A stretch of 64,000 nt of DNA, taken from the NCBI RefSeq assembly GCF_029227915.1, contig NC_079877.1:36421851-36485850 (forward strand), given 5' to 3'. This document shows, in pieces, positions 11,941 through 25,340 of the stretch; position 1 is the stretch's first letter, and the number at the start of each line of letters is the position of its first letter. Made by a program: the position numbers and the translations under genes. The notes beneath the pieces are model-generated. The model was not told where the DNA came from and ran no database searches. It was given only the letters and a program-made list of their open reading frames with translations. The stretch comes from Hydractinia symbiolongicarpus. Lineage: Eukaryota > Cnidaria > Hydrozoa > Anthoathecata > Hydractiniidae.

Positions 11941-13966
11941 TTCCTAGATACTTTTTTGTATACTTTTGGCTATACGGGCCGAGTCCGGGATTTACGGGAA
12001 TTCGCGGGTTTTCGTTTGCCGGCGATTAAACTTCTTTTATTCAGCGTCTCATCAAAAATGAAAACATTTTTGAAAACTACAAGTCTCATGCGTTTAAGTG
12101 GTGAAAAGATAATTTAAAAAATCGTTCTGGAAATGAGTTTACTCGCAGGGTACTTTCTTTGTATACTTTTGACTATACGGGCCGAGTCCGGGATTTACGG
12201 GAAATCGCGGGTTTTCGTTTGCCGGCGATTAAACTTCTTTTATTCAGCGTCTCATCAAAAATGAAAACATTTTTGAAAACTACAAGTCTCCTGCGTTTTA
12301 GTGGTGAAAAGATAATTTAAAAAATCGTTCGGGAAATGAGTTTACTCCCTGGGTTTTTCTTTGTATACTTTTGACTATACGGGCCGAGTCCCGGATTAAC
12401 GGGAATTCGCGGGTTTTCGTTTGCCAGCGATTAAACTTCTTTTATTCAGCGTCTCATCAAAAATGAAAACATTTTTGAAAACTACAAGTCTCATGCGTTT
12501 TAGTGGTGAAAAAATAATTTAAAAAATCGTTCGGGAAATGAGTTTACTCACAGGGTTCTTTCTTTGTATACATTCGACTATACGGGCCGAGTCCGGGATT
12601 TACGGGAATTCGCGGGTTTTTGTTTGCCGGCGATTAAACTTCTTTTACTCAGCGTCTCATCAAAAATGAAAACATTTTTGAAAACTACAAGTCTCATGCG
12701 TTTTAGTGGTGAAAAAATAAATTATAAAATTGTTCTGGAAATGAGTTTACTCACAGGGTACTTTCTTTGTATACTTTCAACTATACGGGCCGAGTCCGGG
12801 ATTTACGGGAATTCGCGGGTTTTTGTTTGCCGGCGATTAAACTTTTTTTATTCAGCGTGTCATCAAAAATGAAAACATTTTTGAAAACTAAAAGTCTCAT
12901 GCGTTTTAGTGGTGAAAAGATAATTTAAAAAATCGTTCGGGAAATGAGTTTACTTCCTAGATACTTTTTTGTATACTTTTGGCTATACGGGCCGAGTCCG
13001 GGATTTACGGGAATTCGCGGGTTTTCGTTTGCCGGCGATTAAACTTCTTTTATTCAGCGTCTCATCAAAAATGAAAACATTTTTGAAAACTACAAGTCTC
13101 ATGCGTTTAAGTGGTGAAAAGATAATTTAAAAAATCGTTCTGGAAATGAGTTTACTCGCAGGGTACTTTCTTTGTATACTTTTGACTATACGGGCCGAGT
13201 CCGGGATTTACGGGAAATCGCGGGTTTTCGTTTGCCGGCGATTAAACTTCTTTTATTCAGCGTCTCATCAAAAATGAAAACATTTTTGAAAACTACAAGT
13301 CTCATGCGTTTTAGTGGTGAAAAGATAATTTAAAAAATCGTTCGGGAAATGAGTTTACTCCCTGGGTTTTTCTTTGTATACTTTTGACTATACGGGCCGA
13401 GTCCCGGATTTACGGGAATTCGCGGGTTTTCGTTTGCCAGCGATTAAACTTCTTTTATTCAGCGTCTCATCAAAAATGAAAACATTTTTGAAAACTACAA
13501 GTCTCATGCGTTTTAGTGGTGAAAAAATAATTTAAAAAATCGTTCGGGAAATGAGTTTACTCACAGGGTTCTTTCTTTGTATACATTCGACTATACGGGC
13601 CGAGTCCGGGATTTACGGGAATTCGCGGGTTTTTGTTTGCCGGCAATTAAACTTCTTTTATTCAGCGTCTCATCAAAAATGAAAACATTTTTGAAAACTA
13701 CAAGTCTCATGCGTTTTAGTGGTGAAAAGATAAATTAAAAAATTGTTCTGGAAATGAGTTTACTCACAGGGTACTTTCTTTGTATACTTTCAACTATACG
13801 GGCCGAGTCCGGGATTTACGGGAATTCGCGGGTTTTTGTTTGCCGGCGATTAAACTTTTTTTATTCAGCGTGTCATCAAAAATGAAAACATTTTTGAAAA
13901 CTAAAAGTCTCATGCGTTTTAGTGGTGAAAAGATAATTTAAAAAATCGTTCGGGAAATGAGTTTAC
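11941..13966. repeat. 5-monomer higher-order repeat, 1013 bp, two copies (A)
   Basis: TTCCTAGATACTTTTTTG starts at 11941, 12954 and 13967, a strict 1013-bp period (5 x 203 minus 2). Within a unit the order is TTCCTAGATAC, CTCGCAGGG, CCCTGGGTTTTTC, CACAGGGTTC and CACAGGGTAC with TTTCAACTAT. The units are 11941-12953 and 12954-13966. Confidence 0.85.
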
Positions 13967-15181
13967 TTCCTAGATACTTTTTTGTATACTTTTGGCTATA
14001 CGGGCCGAGTCCGGGATTTACGGGAATTCGCGGGTTTTTGTTTGCCGGCGATTAAACTTCTTTTATTCAGCGTCTCATCAAAAATGAAAACATTTTTGAA
14101 AACTACAAGTCTCATGCGTTTTAGTGGTGAAAAGATAAATTAAAAAATTGTTCTGGAAATGAGTTTACTCACAGGGTACTTTCTTTGTATACTTTCAACT
14201 ATACGGGCCGAGTCCGGGATTTACGGGAATTCGCGGGTTTTTGTTTGCCGGCGATTAAACTTTTTTTATTCAGCGTGTCATCAAAAATGAAAACATTTTT
14301 GAAAACTAAAAGTCTCATGCGTTTTAGTGGTGAAAAGATAATTTAAAAAATCGTTCGGGAAATGAGTTTACTTCCTAGATACTTTTTTGTATACTTTTGG
14401 CTATACGGGCCGAGTCCGGGATTTACGGGAATTCGCGGGTTTTCGTTTGCCGGCGATTAAACTTCTTTTATTCAGCGTCTCATCAAAAATGAAAACATTT
14501 TTGAAAACTACAAGTCTCATGCATTTAAGTGGTGAAAAGATAATTTAAAAAATCGTTCTGGAAATGAGTTTACTCGCAGGGTACTTTCTTTGTATACTTT
14601 CGACTATAGGGACCGAGTCCGGGATTTACGGGAAATCGCGGGTTTTCGTTTGCCGGCGATTAAAATTCTTTTATTCAGCGTGTCATCAAAAATGAAAACA
14701 TTTTTGAAAACTAAAAGTCTCATGCGTTTTAGTGGTGAAAAGATAATTTAAAAAATCGTTCGGGAAATGAGTTTACTTCCTAGATACTTTTTTGTATACT
14801 TTTGGCTATACGGGCCGAGTCCGGGATTTACGGGAATTCGCGGGTTTTCGTTTGCCGGCGATTAAACTTCTTTTATTCAGCGTCTCATCAAAAATGAAAA
14901 CATTTTTGAAAACTACAAGTCTCATGCATTTAAGTGGTGAAAAGATAATTTAAAAAATCGTTCTGGAAATGAGTTTACTCGCAGGGTACTTTCTTTGTAT
15001 ACTTTCGACTATAGGGACCGAGTCCGGGATTTACGGGAAATCGCGGGTTTTCGTTTGCCGGCGATTAAAATTCTTTTATTCAGCGTCTCATCAAAAATGA
15101 AAACATTTTTGAAAACTACAAGTCTCATGAGTTTTAGTGGTGAAAAGATAATTTAAAAAATCGTTCTTGAAATGAGTTTAC
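13967..15181. repeat. 2-monomer repeats, 405 bp
   Basis: TTCCTAGATAC recurs at 13967, 14372 and 14777, a 405-bp period. Two different 2-mers are involved. One pairs with GATAAATTAAAAAATTG (13729 and 14134). The other has CATTTAAGTGG and CTATAGGGACCGAG (from 14372 and 14777). The copy-B equivalents lie 6893 bp downstream, at about 20860-22074. Confidence 0.8.
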
Positions 15182-16012
15182 TCACAGGGTACTTTCTTTG
15201 TATATACTCGACTATACGGACCAAGCACGGGATTTACGGGAAATCGCGGGTTTTCGTTTGCCGACGATTAAACTTCTTTTATTCAGCGTCTCATCAAAAA
15301 TGAAAACATTTTTGAAAACTACAAGTCTCATGCGTTTTAGTGGTGAAAAGATAATTTAAAAAATCGTTCTTGAAATGAGTTTACTCACAGGGTACTTTCT
15401 TTGTATATACTCGACTATACGGACCAAGCACGGGATTTACGGGAATTCGCGGGTTTTTGTTTGCCGGCAATTAAACTTCTTTTATTCAGCGTCTCATCAA
15501 AAATGAAAACATTTTTGAAAACTACAAGTCTCATGCGTTTTAGTGGCGAAAAAATAATTTAAAAAATCGTTCTGGAAATGAGTTTACTCCCTGAGTACTT
15601 TCTTTGTATACTTTTGACTATACGAGCCGAGTCCGGGATTTACGGGAAATCGTTGTTTTTCGTTTGCCGGCGATTAAACTTCTTTTATTCAGCGTCTCAT
15701 CAAAAATGAAAACATTTTTGAAAACTACAAGTCTTATGCGTTTTAGTGGTGAAAAAATAATTTAAAAAATCGTTCGGGAAATGAGTTTACTCCCTGGTTA
15801 GTTTCTTTGTATACCTTTGGCTATACGGACCGAGTCCGGGATTTACGGGAAATCGCAGGTTTTCGTTTGCCGGCGATTAAACTCCTTTTATTCAGCGTCT
15901 CATCAAGAATGAAAACATTTTTGAAAACTACAAGTCTCATGCGTTTTAGTGGTGAAAAGATAATTTAAAAAATCGTTCTGGAAATGAGTTTACTCACAGG
16001 GTACTTTCTTTT

Positions 16013-16639
16013 TAAACATTCGACTATAAGGGACAAGCCCGGGATTTAGGGAAATCGTGGTATTTCGTTTGCCGGCGATTAAACCTCTTTCATTAAGCGT
16101 CTCATTAAAAATAAAAACATTTTTGAAAACTACAAGTCTCATTCGTTCTAGCGGTGCAGAAATAATTTGAAAAATCGTTCGGGAAATCAGTTTACTCCCT
16201 GGGTACTTTCTTTATATACATTCAACTATACGGGCCAAGCCCGGGATTTACGGGAAATCGCGGGTTTTCGTTTGCCGGCGATTAAACTTCTTTTATTCAG
16301 CGTCTCATCAAAAATGAAAACACTTTTGAAAACTACAAGTCTCACGCGTTTTAGTGGTGAAAAAATAATTTAAAAAATCGTTCTGGAAATGAGTTTACTC
16401 ACAGGGTACTTTCTTTGCATACATTCGACAATACGGGCCAAGCCCGGGATTTACAGGAAATCGCGGGTTTTCGTTTGCCGGCTATTAAACCACATTCACT
16501 AAGCGTCTCATCAAAAATGAAAACATTTCTGAAAACTACAAGTCTCATGGGCTTTAGTGGTGAAATAATAACTTAAAAAATCGTTCGGGAAATGAGTTTA
16601 CTCCTTGGGTACTTTCTTTGTATACTTTTGACTATACGG
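16013..16639. repeat. Cluster of most divergent monomers (copy B)
   Basis: Offset 6893 bp from 9120-9746 with the same private variants and one substitution (16332). It was carried along by the large duplication. Confidence 0.75.
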
Positions 16640-18833
16640 GCCAAGCCCGGGATTTACGGCAAACCGCGCGTTTTCGTTTGCCGGCGATTAAACTTCTTTT
16701 ATTCAGCGTCCCATCAAAAATTAAAACATTTTTGAAAACTACAAGTCTCATGCGTTTTAGTGGTGAAAAAATAATTTAAAAAATCGTTCGGGAAATGAGT
16801 TTACTCCTTAGATACTTTCTTTGTATACTTTTGGCTATACGGGCCGAGTCCGGGATTTACGGGAATTCGCTGGTTTTCGTTTGCCGGCGATTAAACTTCT
16901 TTTATTCAGCGTCTCATCAAAAATGAAAACATTTTTGAAAACTACAAGTCTCATGCGTTTTAGTGGTGAAAAGATAATTTAAAAAATCGTTCTGGAAATG
17001 AGTTTACTCGCAGGGTACTTTCTTTGTATACTTTCGACTATACGGGCCGAGTCCGGGATTTACGGGAAATCGCGTGTTTTCGTTTGGCGGCGATTAAACT
17101 TCTTTTATTCAGCGTCTCATTAAAAATGAAAACATTTTTGAAAACTACAAGTCTCATGCGTTTTAGTTGTGAAAAGATAATTTAAAAAATCGTTCGGGAA
17201 ATGAGTTTACTCCCTGGGTATTTTCTTTGTATACTTTTGACTATACGGGCCGAGTCCCGGATTTACGGGAATTCGCGGGTTTTCGTTTGCCAGCGATTAA
17301 ACTTCTTTTATTCAGCGTCTCGTCAAAAATGAAAACATTTTGGAAAACTACAAGTCTCATACGCTTTAGTGGTGAAAAGATAATTTAAAAAATCGTTCGG
17401 CAAATGAATTTACTCCCTGGGTATTTTCTTTGTATACTTTTGACTAAACGGGCCGAGTCCCGGATTTATGGGAATTCGCGGATTTTCGTTTGCCAGCGAT
17501 TAAACTTCTTTTATTCAGGGTCTCATCAAAAATGAAAACATTTTTAAAAACTACAAGTCTCATGCGTTTTAGTGGTGAAAAAATAATTTAAAAAATCGTT
17601 CGGGAAATGAGTTTACTCACAGGGTACTTTCTTTGTATACATTCGACTATACGGGCCGAGTCCGGGATTTACGGGAATTCGCGGGTTTTTGTTTGCCAGC
17701 AATTAAACTTCTTTTATTCAGCGTCTCATCAAAAATGAAAACATTTTTGAAAACTACAAGTCTCATGCGTTTCAGTGGTGAAAAGATAATTTAAGAAATC
17801 GTTCTTGAAATGAGTTTACTCACAGGGTACTTTCTTTGTATATACTCGACTATACGGGCCAAGCACGGGATTTACGGGAAATCGCGGGTTTTCGTTTGCC
17901 GACGATTAATCTTCTTTTATTCAGCGTCTCATCAAAAATGAAAATATTTTTGAAAACTACAAGTCTCATGCGTTTTAGTGGTGAAAAAATAATTTAAAAA
18001 ATCGTTCGGGAAATGAGTTTACTCACAGGGTACTTTCTTTTTATACATTCGACTTTACGGGCCGAGTCCGGGATTTACGGGAATTCGCGGGTTTTTGTTT
18101 GCCGGCGATTAATCTTCTTTTATTCAGCGTCTCATCAGAAATAAAAACATTTTTAAAAACTACAAATCTCATGCGTTTTAGTGGTGAAAAAATAATTTAA
18201 AAAATCGTTCGGGAAATGAGTTTACTCCCTAGATACTTTCTTTGTATATTTTTGGCTATACGGGCCGAGTCCGGGATTTACGGGAATTTGCGGGTTTTCG
18301 TTTGCCGGCGATTAAACTTCTTTTATTCAGCGTCTCATCAAAAATGAAAACATTTTTGAAAACTACAAGTCTCATGCGTTTTAGTGGTGAAAAGATAATT
18401 TAAAAAATCGTTCTGGAAATGAGTTTACTCGCAGGGTACTTTCTTTGTATACTTTCGACTATACGGGCCGAGTCCGGGATTTACGGGAAATCGCGGGTTT
18501 TCGTTTGCCGGCGATTAAACTTCTTTTATTCAGCGTCTCATCAAAAATGAAAACATTTTTGAAAACTACAAGTCTCATGCGTTTTAGTGGTGAAAAGATA
18601 ATTTAAAAAATCGTTCGGGAAATGAGTTTACTCCCTGGGTTTTTCTTTGTATACTTTTGACTATACGGGCCGAGTCCCGGATTTACGGGAATTCGCGGGT
18701 TTTTGTTTGCCGGCGATTAAACTTTTTTTATTCAGCGTGTCATCAAAAATGAAAACATTTTTGAAAACTAAAAGTCTCATGCGTTTAAGTGGTGAAAAGA
18801 TAATTTAAAAAATCGTTCGGGAAATGAGTTTAC

Positions 18834-20859
18834 TTCCTAGATACTTTTTTGTATACTTTTGGCTATACGGGCCGAGTCCGGGATTTACGGGAATTCGCGG
18901 GTTTTCGTTTGCCGGCGATTAAACTTCTTTTATTCAGCGTCTCATCAAAAATGAAAACATTTTTGAAAACTACAAGTCTCATGCGTTTAAGTGGTGAAAA
19001 GATAATTTAAAAAATCGTTCTGGAAATGAGTTTACTCGCAGGGTACTTTCTTTGTATACTTTTGACTATACGGGCCGAGTCCGGGATTTACGGGAAATCG
19101 CGGGTTTTCGTTTGCCGGCGATTAAACTTCTTTTATTCAGCGTCTCATCAAAAATGAAAACATTTTTGAAAACTACAAGTCTCCTGCGTTTTAGTGGTGA
19201 AAAGATAATTTAAAAAATCGTTCGGGAAATGAGTTTACTCCCTGGGTTTTTCTTTGTATACTTTTGACTATACGGGCCGAGTCCCGGATTAACGGGAATT
19301 CGCGGGTTTTCGTTTGCCAGCGATTAAACTTCTTTTATTCAGCGTCTCATCAAAAATGAAAACATTTTTGAAAACTACAAGTCTCATGCGTTTTAGTGGT
19401 GAAAAAATAATTTAAAAAATCGTTCGGGAAATGAGTTTACTCACAGGGTTCTTTCTTTGTATACATTCGACTATACGGGCCGAGTCCGGGATTTACGGGA
19501 ATTCGCGGGTTTTTGTTTGCCGGCGATTAAACTTCTTTTACTCAGCGTCTCATCAAAAATGAAAACATTTTTGAAAACTACAAGTCTCATGCGTTTTAGT
19601 GGTGAAAAGATAAATTATAAAATTGTTCTGGAAATGAGTTTACTCACAGGGTACTTTCTTTGTATACTTTCAACTATACGGGCCGAGTCCGGGATTTACG
19701 GGAATTCGCGGGTTTTTGTTTGCCGGCGATTAAACTTTTTTTATTCAGCGTGTCATCAAAAATGAAAACATTTTTGAAAACTAAAAGTCTCATGCGTTTT
19801 AGTGGTGAAAAGATAATTTAAAAAATCGTTCGGGAAATGAGTTTACTTCCTAGATACTTTTTTGTATACTTTTGGCTATACGGGCCGAGTCCGGGATTTA
19901 CGGGAATTCGCGGGTTTTCGTTTGCCGGCGATTAAACTTCTTTTATTCAGCGTCTCATCAAAAATGAAAACATTTTTGAAAACTACAAGTCTCATGCGTT
20001 TAAGTGGTGAAAAGATAATTTAAAAAATCGTTCTGGAAATGAGTTTACTCGCAGGGTACTTTCTTTGTATACTTTTGACTATACGGGCCGAGTCCGGGAT
20101 TTACGGGAAATCGCGGGTTTTCGTTTGCCGGCGATTAAACTTCTTTTATTCAGCGTCTCATCAAAAATGAAAACATTTTTGAAAACTACAAGTCTCATGC
20201 GTTTTAGTGGTGAAAAGATAATTTAAAAAATCGTTCGGGAAATGAGTTTACTCCCTGGGTTTTTCTTTGTATACTTTTGACTATACGGGCCGAGTCCCGG
20301 ATTTACGGGAATTCGCGGGTTTTCGTTTGCCAGCGATTAAACTTCTTTTATTCAGCGTCTCATCAAAAATGAAAACATTTTTGAAAACTACAAGTCTCAT
20401 GCGTTTTAGTGGTGAAAAAATAATTTAAAAAATCGTTCGGGAAATGAGTTTACTCACAGGGTTCTTTCTTTGTATACATTCGACTATACGGGCCGAGTCC
20501 GGGATTTACGGGAATTCGCGGGTTTTTGTTTGCCGGCAATTAAACTTCTTTTATTCAGCGTCTCATCAAAAATGAAAACATTTTTGAAAACTACAAGTCT
20601 CATGCGTTTTAGTGGTGAAAAGATAAATTAAAAAATTGTTCTGGAAATGAGTTTACTCACAGGGTACTTTCTTTGTATACTTTCAACTATACGGGCCGAG
20701 TCCGGGATTTACGGGAATTCGCGGGTTTTTGTTTGCCGGCGATTAAACTTTTTTTATTCAGCGTGTCATCAAAAATGAAAACATTTTTGAAAACTAAAAG
20801 TCTCATGCGTTTTAGTGGTGAAAAGATAATTTAAAAAATCGTTCGGGAAATGAGTTTAC
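18834..20859. repeat. 5-monomer higher-order repeat, 1013 bp, two copies (B)
   Basis: This is the copy-B counterpart of 11941-13966 at offset 6893, with the same 1013-bp period of TTCCTAGATACTTTTTTG. Confidence 0.85.
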
Positions 20860-22074
20860 TTCCTAGATACTTTTTTGTATACTTTTGGCTATACGGGCCG
20901 AGTCCGGGATTTACGGGAATTCGCGGGTTTTTGTTTGCCGGCGATTAAACTTCTTTTATTCAGCGTCTCATCAAAAATGAAAACATTTTTGAAAACTACA
21001 AGTCTCATGCGTTTTAGTGGTGAAAAGATAAATTAAAAAATTGTTCTGGAAATGAGTTTACTCACAGGGTACTTTCTTTGTATACTTTCAACTATACGGG
21101 CCGAGTCCGGGATTTACGGGAATTCGCGGGTTTTTGTTTGCCGGCGATTAAACTTTTTTTATTCAGCGTGTCATCAAAAATGAAAACATTTTTGAAAACT
21201 AAAAGTCTCATGCGTTTTAGTGGTGAAAAGATAATTTAAAAAATCGTTCGGGAAATGAGTTTACTTCCTAGATACTTTTTTGTATACTTTTGGCTATACG
21301 GGCCGAGTCCGGGATTTACGGGAATTCGCGGGTTTTCGTTTGCCGGCGATTAAACTTCTTTTATTCAGCGTCTCATCAAAAATGAAAACATTTTTGAAAA
21401 CTACAAGTCTCATGCATTTAAGTGGTGAAAAGATAATTTAAAAAATCGTTCTGGAAATGAGTTTACTCGCAGGGTACTTTCTTTGTATACTTTCGACTAT
21501 AGGGACCGAGTCCGGGATTTACGGGAAATCGCGGGTTTTCGTTTGCCGGCGATTAAAATTCTTTTATTCAGCGTGTCATCAAAAATGAAAACATTTTTGA
21601 AAACTAAAAGTCTCATGCGTTTTAGTGGTGAAAAGATAATTAAAAAAATCGTTCGGGAAATGAGTTTACTTCCTAGATACTTTTTTGTATACTTTTGGCT
21701 ATACGGGCCGAGTCCGGGATTTACGGGAATTCGCGGGTTTTCGTTTGCCGGCGATTAAACTTCTTTTATTCAGCGTCTCATCAAAAATGAAAACATTTTT
21801 GAAAACTACAAGTCTCATGCATTTAAGTGGTGAAAAGATAATTTAAAAAATCGTTCTGGAAATGAGTTTACTCGCAGGGTACTTTCTTTGTATACTTTCG
21901 ACTATAGGGACCGAGTCCGGGATTTACGGGAAATCGCGGGTTTTCGTTTGCCGGCGATTAAAATTCTTTTATTCAGCGTCTCATCAAAAATGAAAACATT
22001 TTTGAAAACTACAAGTCTCATGAGTTTTAGTGGTGAAAAGATAATTTAAAAAATCGTTCTTGAAATGAGTTTAC
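20860..22074. repeat. 2-monomer repeats, 405 bp (copy B)
   Basis: Counterpart of 13967-15181. One copy has the T-to-A change at 21642, so its A-rich segment reads GATAATTAAAAAAATCG. That change opens one more frame across the monomer border and explains why a 91-codon frame exists here but not in copy A. Confidence 0.75.
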
Positions 22075-22381
22075 TCACAGGGTACTTTCTTTGTATATAC
22101 TCGACTATACGGACCAAGCACGGGATTTACGGGAAATCGCGGGTTTTCGTTTGCCGACGATTAAACTTCTTTTATTCAGCGTCTCATCAAAAATGAAAAC
22201 ATTTTTGAAAACTACAAGTCTCATGCGTTTTAGTGGTGAAAAGATAATTTAAAAAATCGTTCTTGAAATGAGTTTACTCACAGGGTACTTTCTTTGTATA
22301 TACTCGACTATACGGACCAAGCACGGGATTTACGGGAATTCGCGGGTTTTTGTTTGCCGGCAATTAAACTTCTTTTATTCA

Positions 22382-25340
22382 GCGTCTCATCAAAAATGAA
22401 AACATTTTTGAAAACTACAAGTCTCATGCGTTTTAGTGGTGAAAAGATAATTTAAAAAATCGTTCTTGAAATGAGTTTACTCACAGGGTACTTTCTTTGT
22501 ATATACTCTACTATACGGGCCAAGCACGGGATTTACGGGAATTCGCGGGTTTTTGTTTGCCGGCGATTAAACTTCTTTTATTCAGCGTCTCATCAAAAAT
22601 GGAAACATTTTTGAAAACTACAAGTCTCATGCGTTTTAGTGGTGAAAAGATAATTTTAAAAATTGTTCTGGAAATGAGTTTACTCCCTGAGTACTTTCTT
22701 TGTATACTTTTGACTATACGAGCCGAGTCCGGGATTTACGGAAAATCGCGAGTTTTCGTTTGCCAGCGATTAAACTTCTTTTATTCAGCGTCCCATCAAA
22801 AATTAAAACATTTTTGAAAACTACAAGTCTCATGCGTTTTAGTGGTGAAAAAATAATTTAAAAAATCGTTCGGGAAATGAGTTTACTCCCTGGGTAGTTT
22901 CTTTGTATACTTTTGACTATACGGGCCGAGTCCGGCATTTACGGGAAATCGCGGGTTTTCGTTTGCCAGCGATTAAACTTCTTTTATTCCGCGTCTCATC
23001 AAAAATGAGAACATTTTTGAAAACTACAAGTCTCATGCGTTTTAGTGGTGAAAAGATAATTTAAAAAATCGTCCTGGAAATGAGTTTACTCACAGGGTAC
23101 TTTCTTTGTATATATTTGACTATACGGGCCAAGCCCGGGATTTACGGGAAATCGCGCGTTTTCGTTTGCCGGCGATTAAACTTCTTTTATTCAGCGTCCC
23201 ATTAAAAATTAAAACATTTTTAAAAACTACAAGTCTCATGCGCTTTAGTGGTGAAAAGATAATTTAAAAAATCGTTCGGGAAATGAGTTTACTCCCTGGG
23301 TATATGCTTTGTATACTTTTGACTAAACGGGCCGAGTCCCGGATTTACGGGAATCGCGGATTTTGGTTTGCCAGCGATTAAACTTCTTTTATTCAGCGTC
23401 TCATCAAAAATGAAAACATTTTTGAAAACTTCAAGTCTCATGCGTTTTAGTGGTGAAAAGATAATTTAAAAAATCGTTCAGGAAATGAGTTTACTCCCTA
23501 GATACTTTCTTTGTATACTTTTGGCTATACGGGCCGAGTCCGGGATTTAAGGGAATTCGCGGGTTTTCGTTTGCCGGCGATTAAACTTCTTTTATTCAGC
23601 GTCTCATCAAAAATGAAAACATTTTTGAAAACTACAGGTCTCATGCGTTTTAGTGGTGAAAAGATAATTTAAAAAAACGTTCTGGAAATGAGTTTACTCG
23701 CACGGTACTTTCTTTGTATACTTTCGACTATACGGGTCGAGACCGGGATTTACGGGAAATCGCAGGTTTTCGTTTGCCGGCGATTAAACTTCTTTTATTC
23801 AGCGTCTCATCAAAAATGAAAACATTTCTGAAAACTACAAGTCTCATACGCTTTGGTTGGGAAAAAATAATTTAAAAAATCGTTCGGGAAATGAGTTTAC
23901 TCCCTGGGTATTTTCTTTGTATACTTTTGACTATACGGGCCGAGTCCCAGATTTACGGGAATTCGCGGGTTTTCGTTTGCCAGCGATTAAACTTCTTTTA
24001 TTCAGCGTCTCATCAAAAATGAAAACATTTTTGAAAACTACAAGTGTCATGCGTTTTAGGCGTGAAAAGATAATTTAAAAAATCGTTCTTGAAATGAGTT
24101 TTCTCACAGGGTACTTTCTTTGTATATACTCGACTATACGGGCCAAGCACGGGATTTACGGGAAATCGCGGGTTTTCGTTTGCCGGCGATTAAACTTCTT
24201 TTATTCAGCGTCTCATCAAAAATGAAAACATTTTTGAAAACTACAAGTCTCATGCGTTTTAGTGGTGAAAAAATAATTTAAAAAATCGTTCGGGAAATGA
24301 GTTTACTCACAGGGTACTTTCTTTGTATACATTCGACTATACGGGCCGAGTCCGGGATTTACGGGAAATCGCGGGTTTTCGTTTGCCGGCGAATAAACTT
24401 CTTTTATTCAGCGTCTCATCAAAAATGAAAACATTTTTGAAAACTACAAGTCTCATACGCTTTAGTGGTGAAAAAATAATTTAAAAAATCGTTCGGGAAA
24501 TGAGTTTACTCCCTGGGTATTTTCTTTGTATACTTTTGACTATACGGGCCGAGTCCCGGATTTACGGGAATTCGCGGGTTTTCGTTTGCCAGCGATTAAA
24601 CTTCTTTTATTCAGCGTCTCATCAAAAATGAAAACATTTTTGAAAACTACAAATCTCATGCGTTTTAGGCGTGAAAAGATAATTTAAAAAATCGTTCTTG
24701 AAATGAGTTTACTCACAGGGTACTTTCTTTGTATATACTCGACTATACGGGCCAAGCACGGGATTTACGGGAAATCGCGGGTTTTCGTTTGCCGGCGATT
24801 AAACTTCTTTTATTCAGCGTCTCATCAAAAATGAAAACATTTTTGAAAACTACAAATCTCATGCGTTTTAGTGGTGAAAAAATAATTTAAAAAATCGTTC
24901 GGAAAATGAGTTTACTCACAGGGTACTTTCTTTGTATACATTCGACTATACGGGCCGAGTCCGAGATTTACGGGAATTCGCGGGTTTTTGTTTGCCGGCG
25001 ATTAAACTTCTTTTATTCAGCGTCTCATCAAAAATGAAAACATTTTTGAAAACTACAAGTCTCATGCGTTTTAGTGGTGAAAAGATAATTTAAAAAATCG
25101 TTCTTCAAATGAGTTTACTCACAGGGTACTTTCTTTGTATATACTCGACTATACGGGCCAAGCACGGGATTTACGGGAATTCGCGGGTTTTTGTTTGCCG
25201 GCGATTAAACTTCTTTTATTCAGCGTCTCATCAAAAATGAAAACATTTTTGAAAACTACAAGTCTCATGCGTTTTAGTGGTGAAAAAATAATTTAAAAAA
25301 TCGTTCGGGAAATGAGTTTACTCCCCAGGTATTTTCTTTG
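22382..25340. repeat. Mixed satellite block with a 609-bp 3-mer
   Basis: No gene is present. Monomer subtypes change often. The variant TTTTAGGCGTGAAAAG at 24054 and 24663 marks a 609-bp 3-monomer unit with the order GGCGTG/TATACTCG, AAAAAAT/TACATTCG, CATACGCTTT. Private single-base variants are frequent here, such as GGTCGAGACCGGG near 23737 and CACGGTAC near 23701, suggesting a less homogenised stretch. Confidence 0.7.

Larger units (their letters stand above)
8596..15488. repeat. 6893-bp (34-monomer) tandem duplication, copy A
   Basis: The sequence from 8596 matches that from 15489 at a constant offset of 6893 bp. Identity breaks to the left at 8595/15488 and to the right at 15547/22440, so the two copies abut directly. 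Reading along both, I found only four substitutions: 8905/15798 (G/T), 9439/16332 (G/A), 12716/19609 (A/G) and 14749/21642 (T/A); others may have been missed. Thirty-four monomers would be 6902 bp, so the unit carries a net loss of 9 bases. Confidence 0.95.
15489..22381. repeat. 6893-bp (34-monomer) tandem duplication, copy B
   Basis: This is the direct downstream copy of 8596-15488, with the four differences listed there. All internal private variants are kept, including ACGGACCAAGCACGG near 22110, the GTCTCCTGCG at about 19181 and the nested 5-mer and 2-mer repeats. Homology continues a further 58 bases past the junction because the next monomer is itself similar. Confidence 0.95.
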
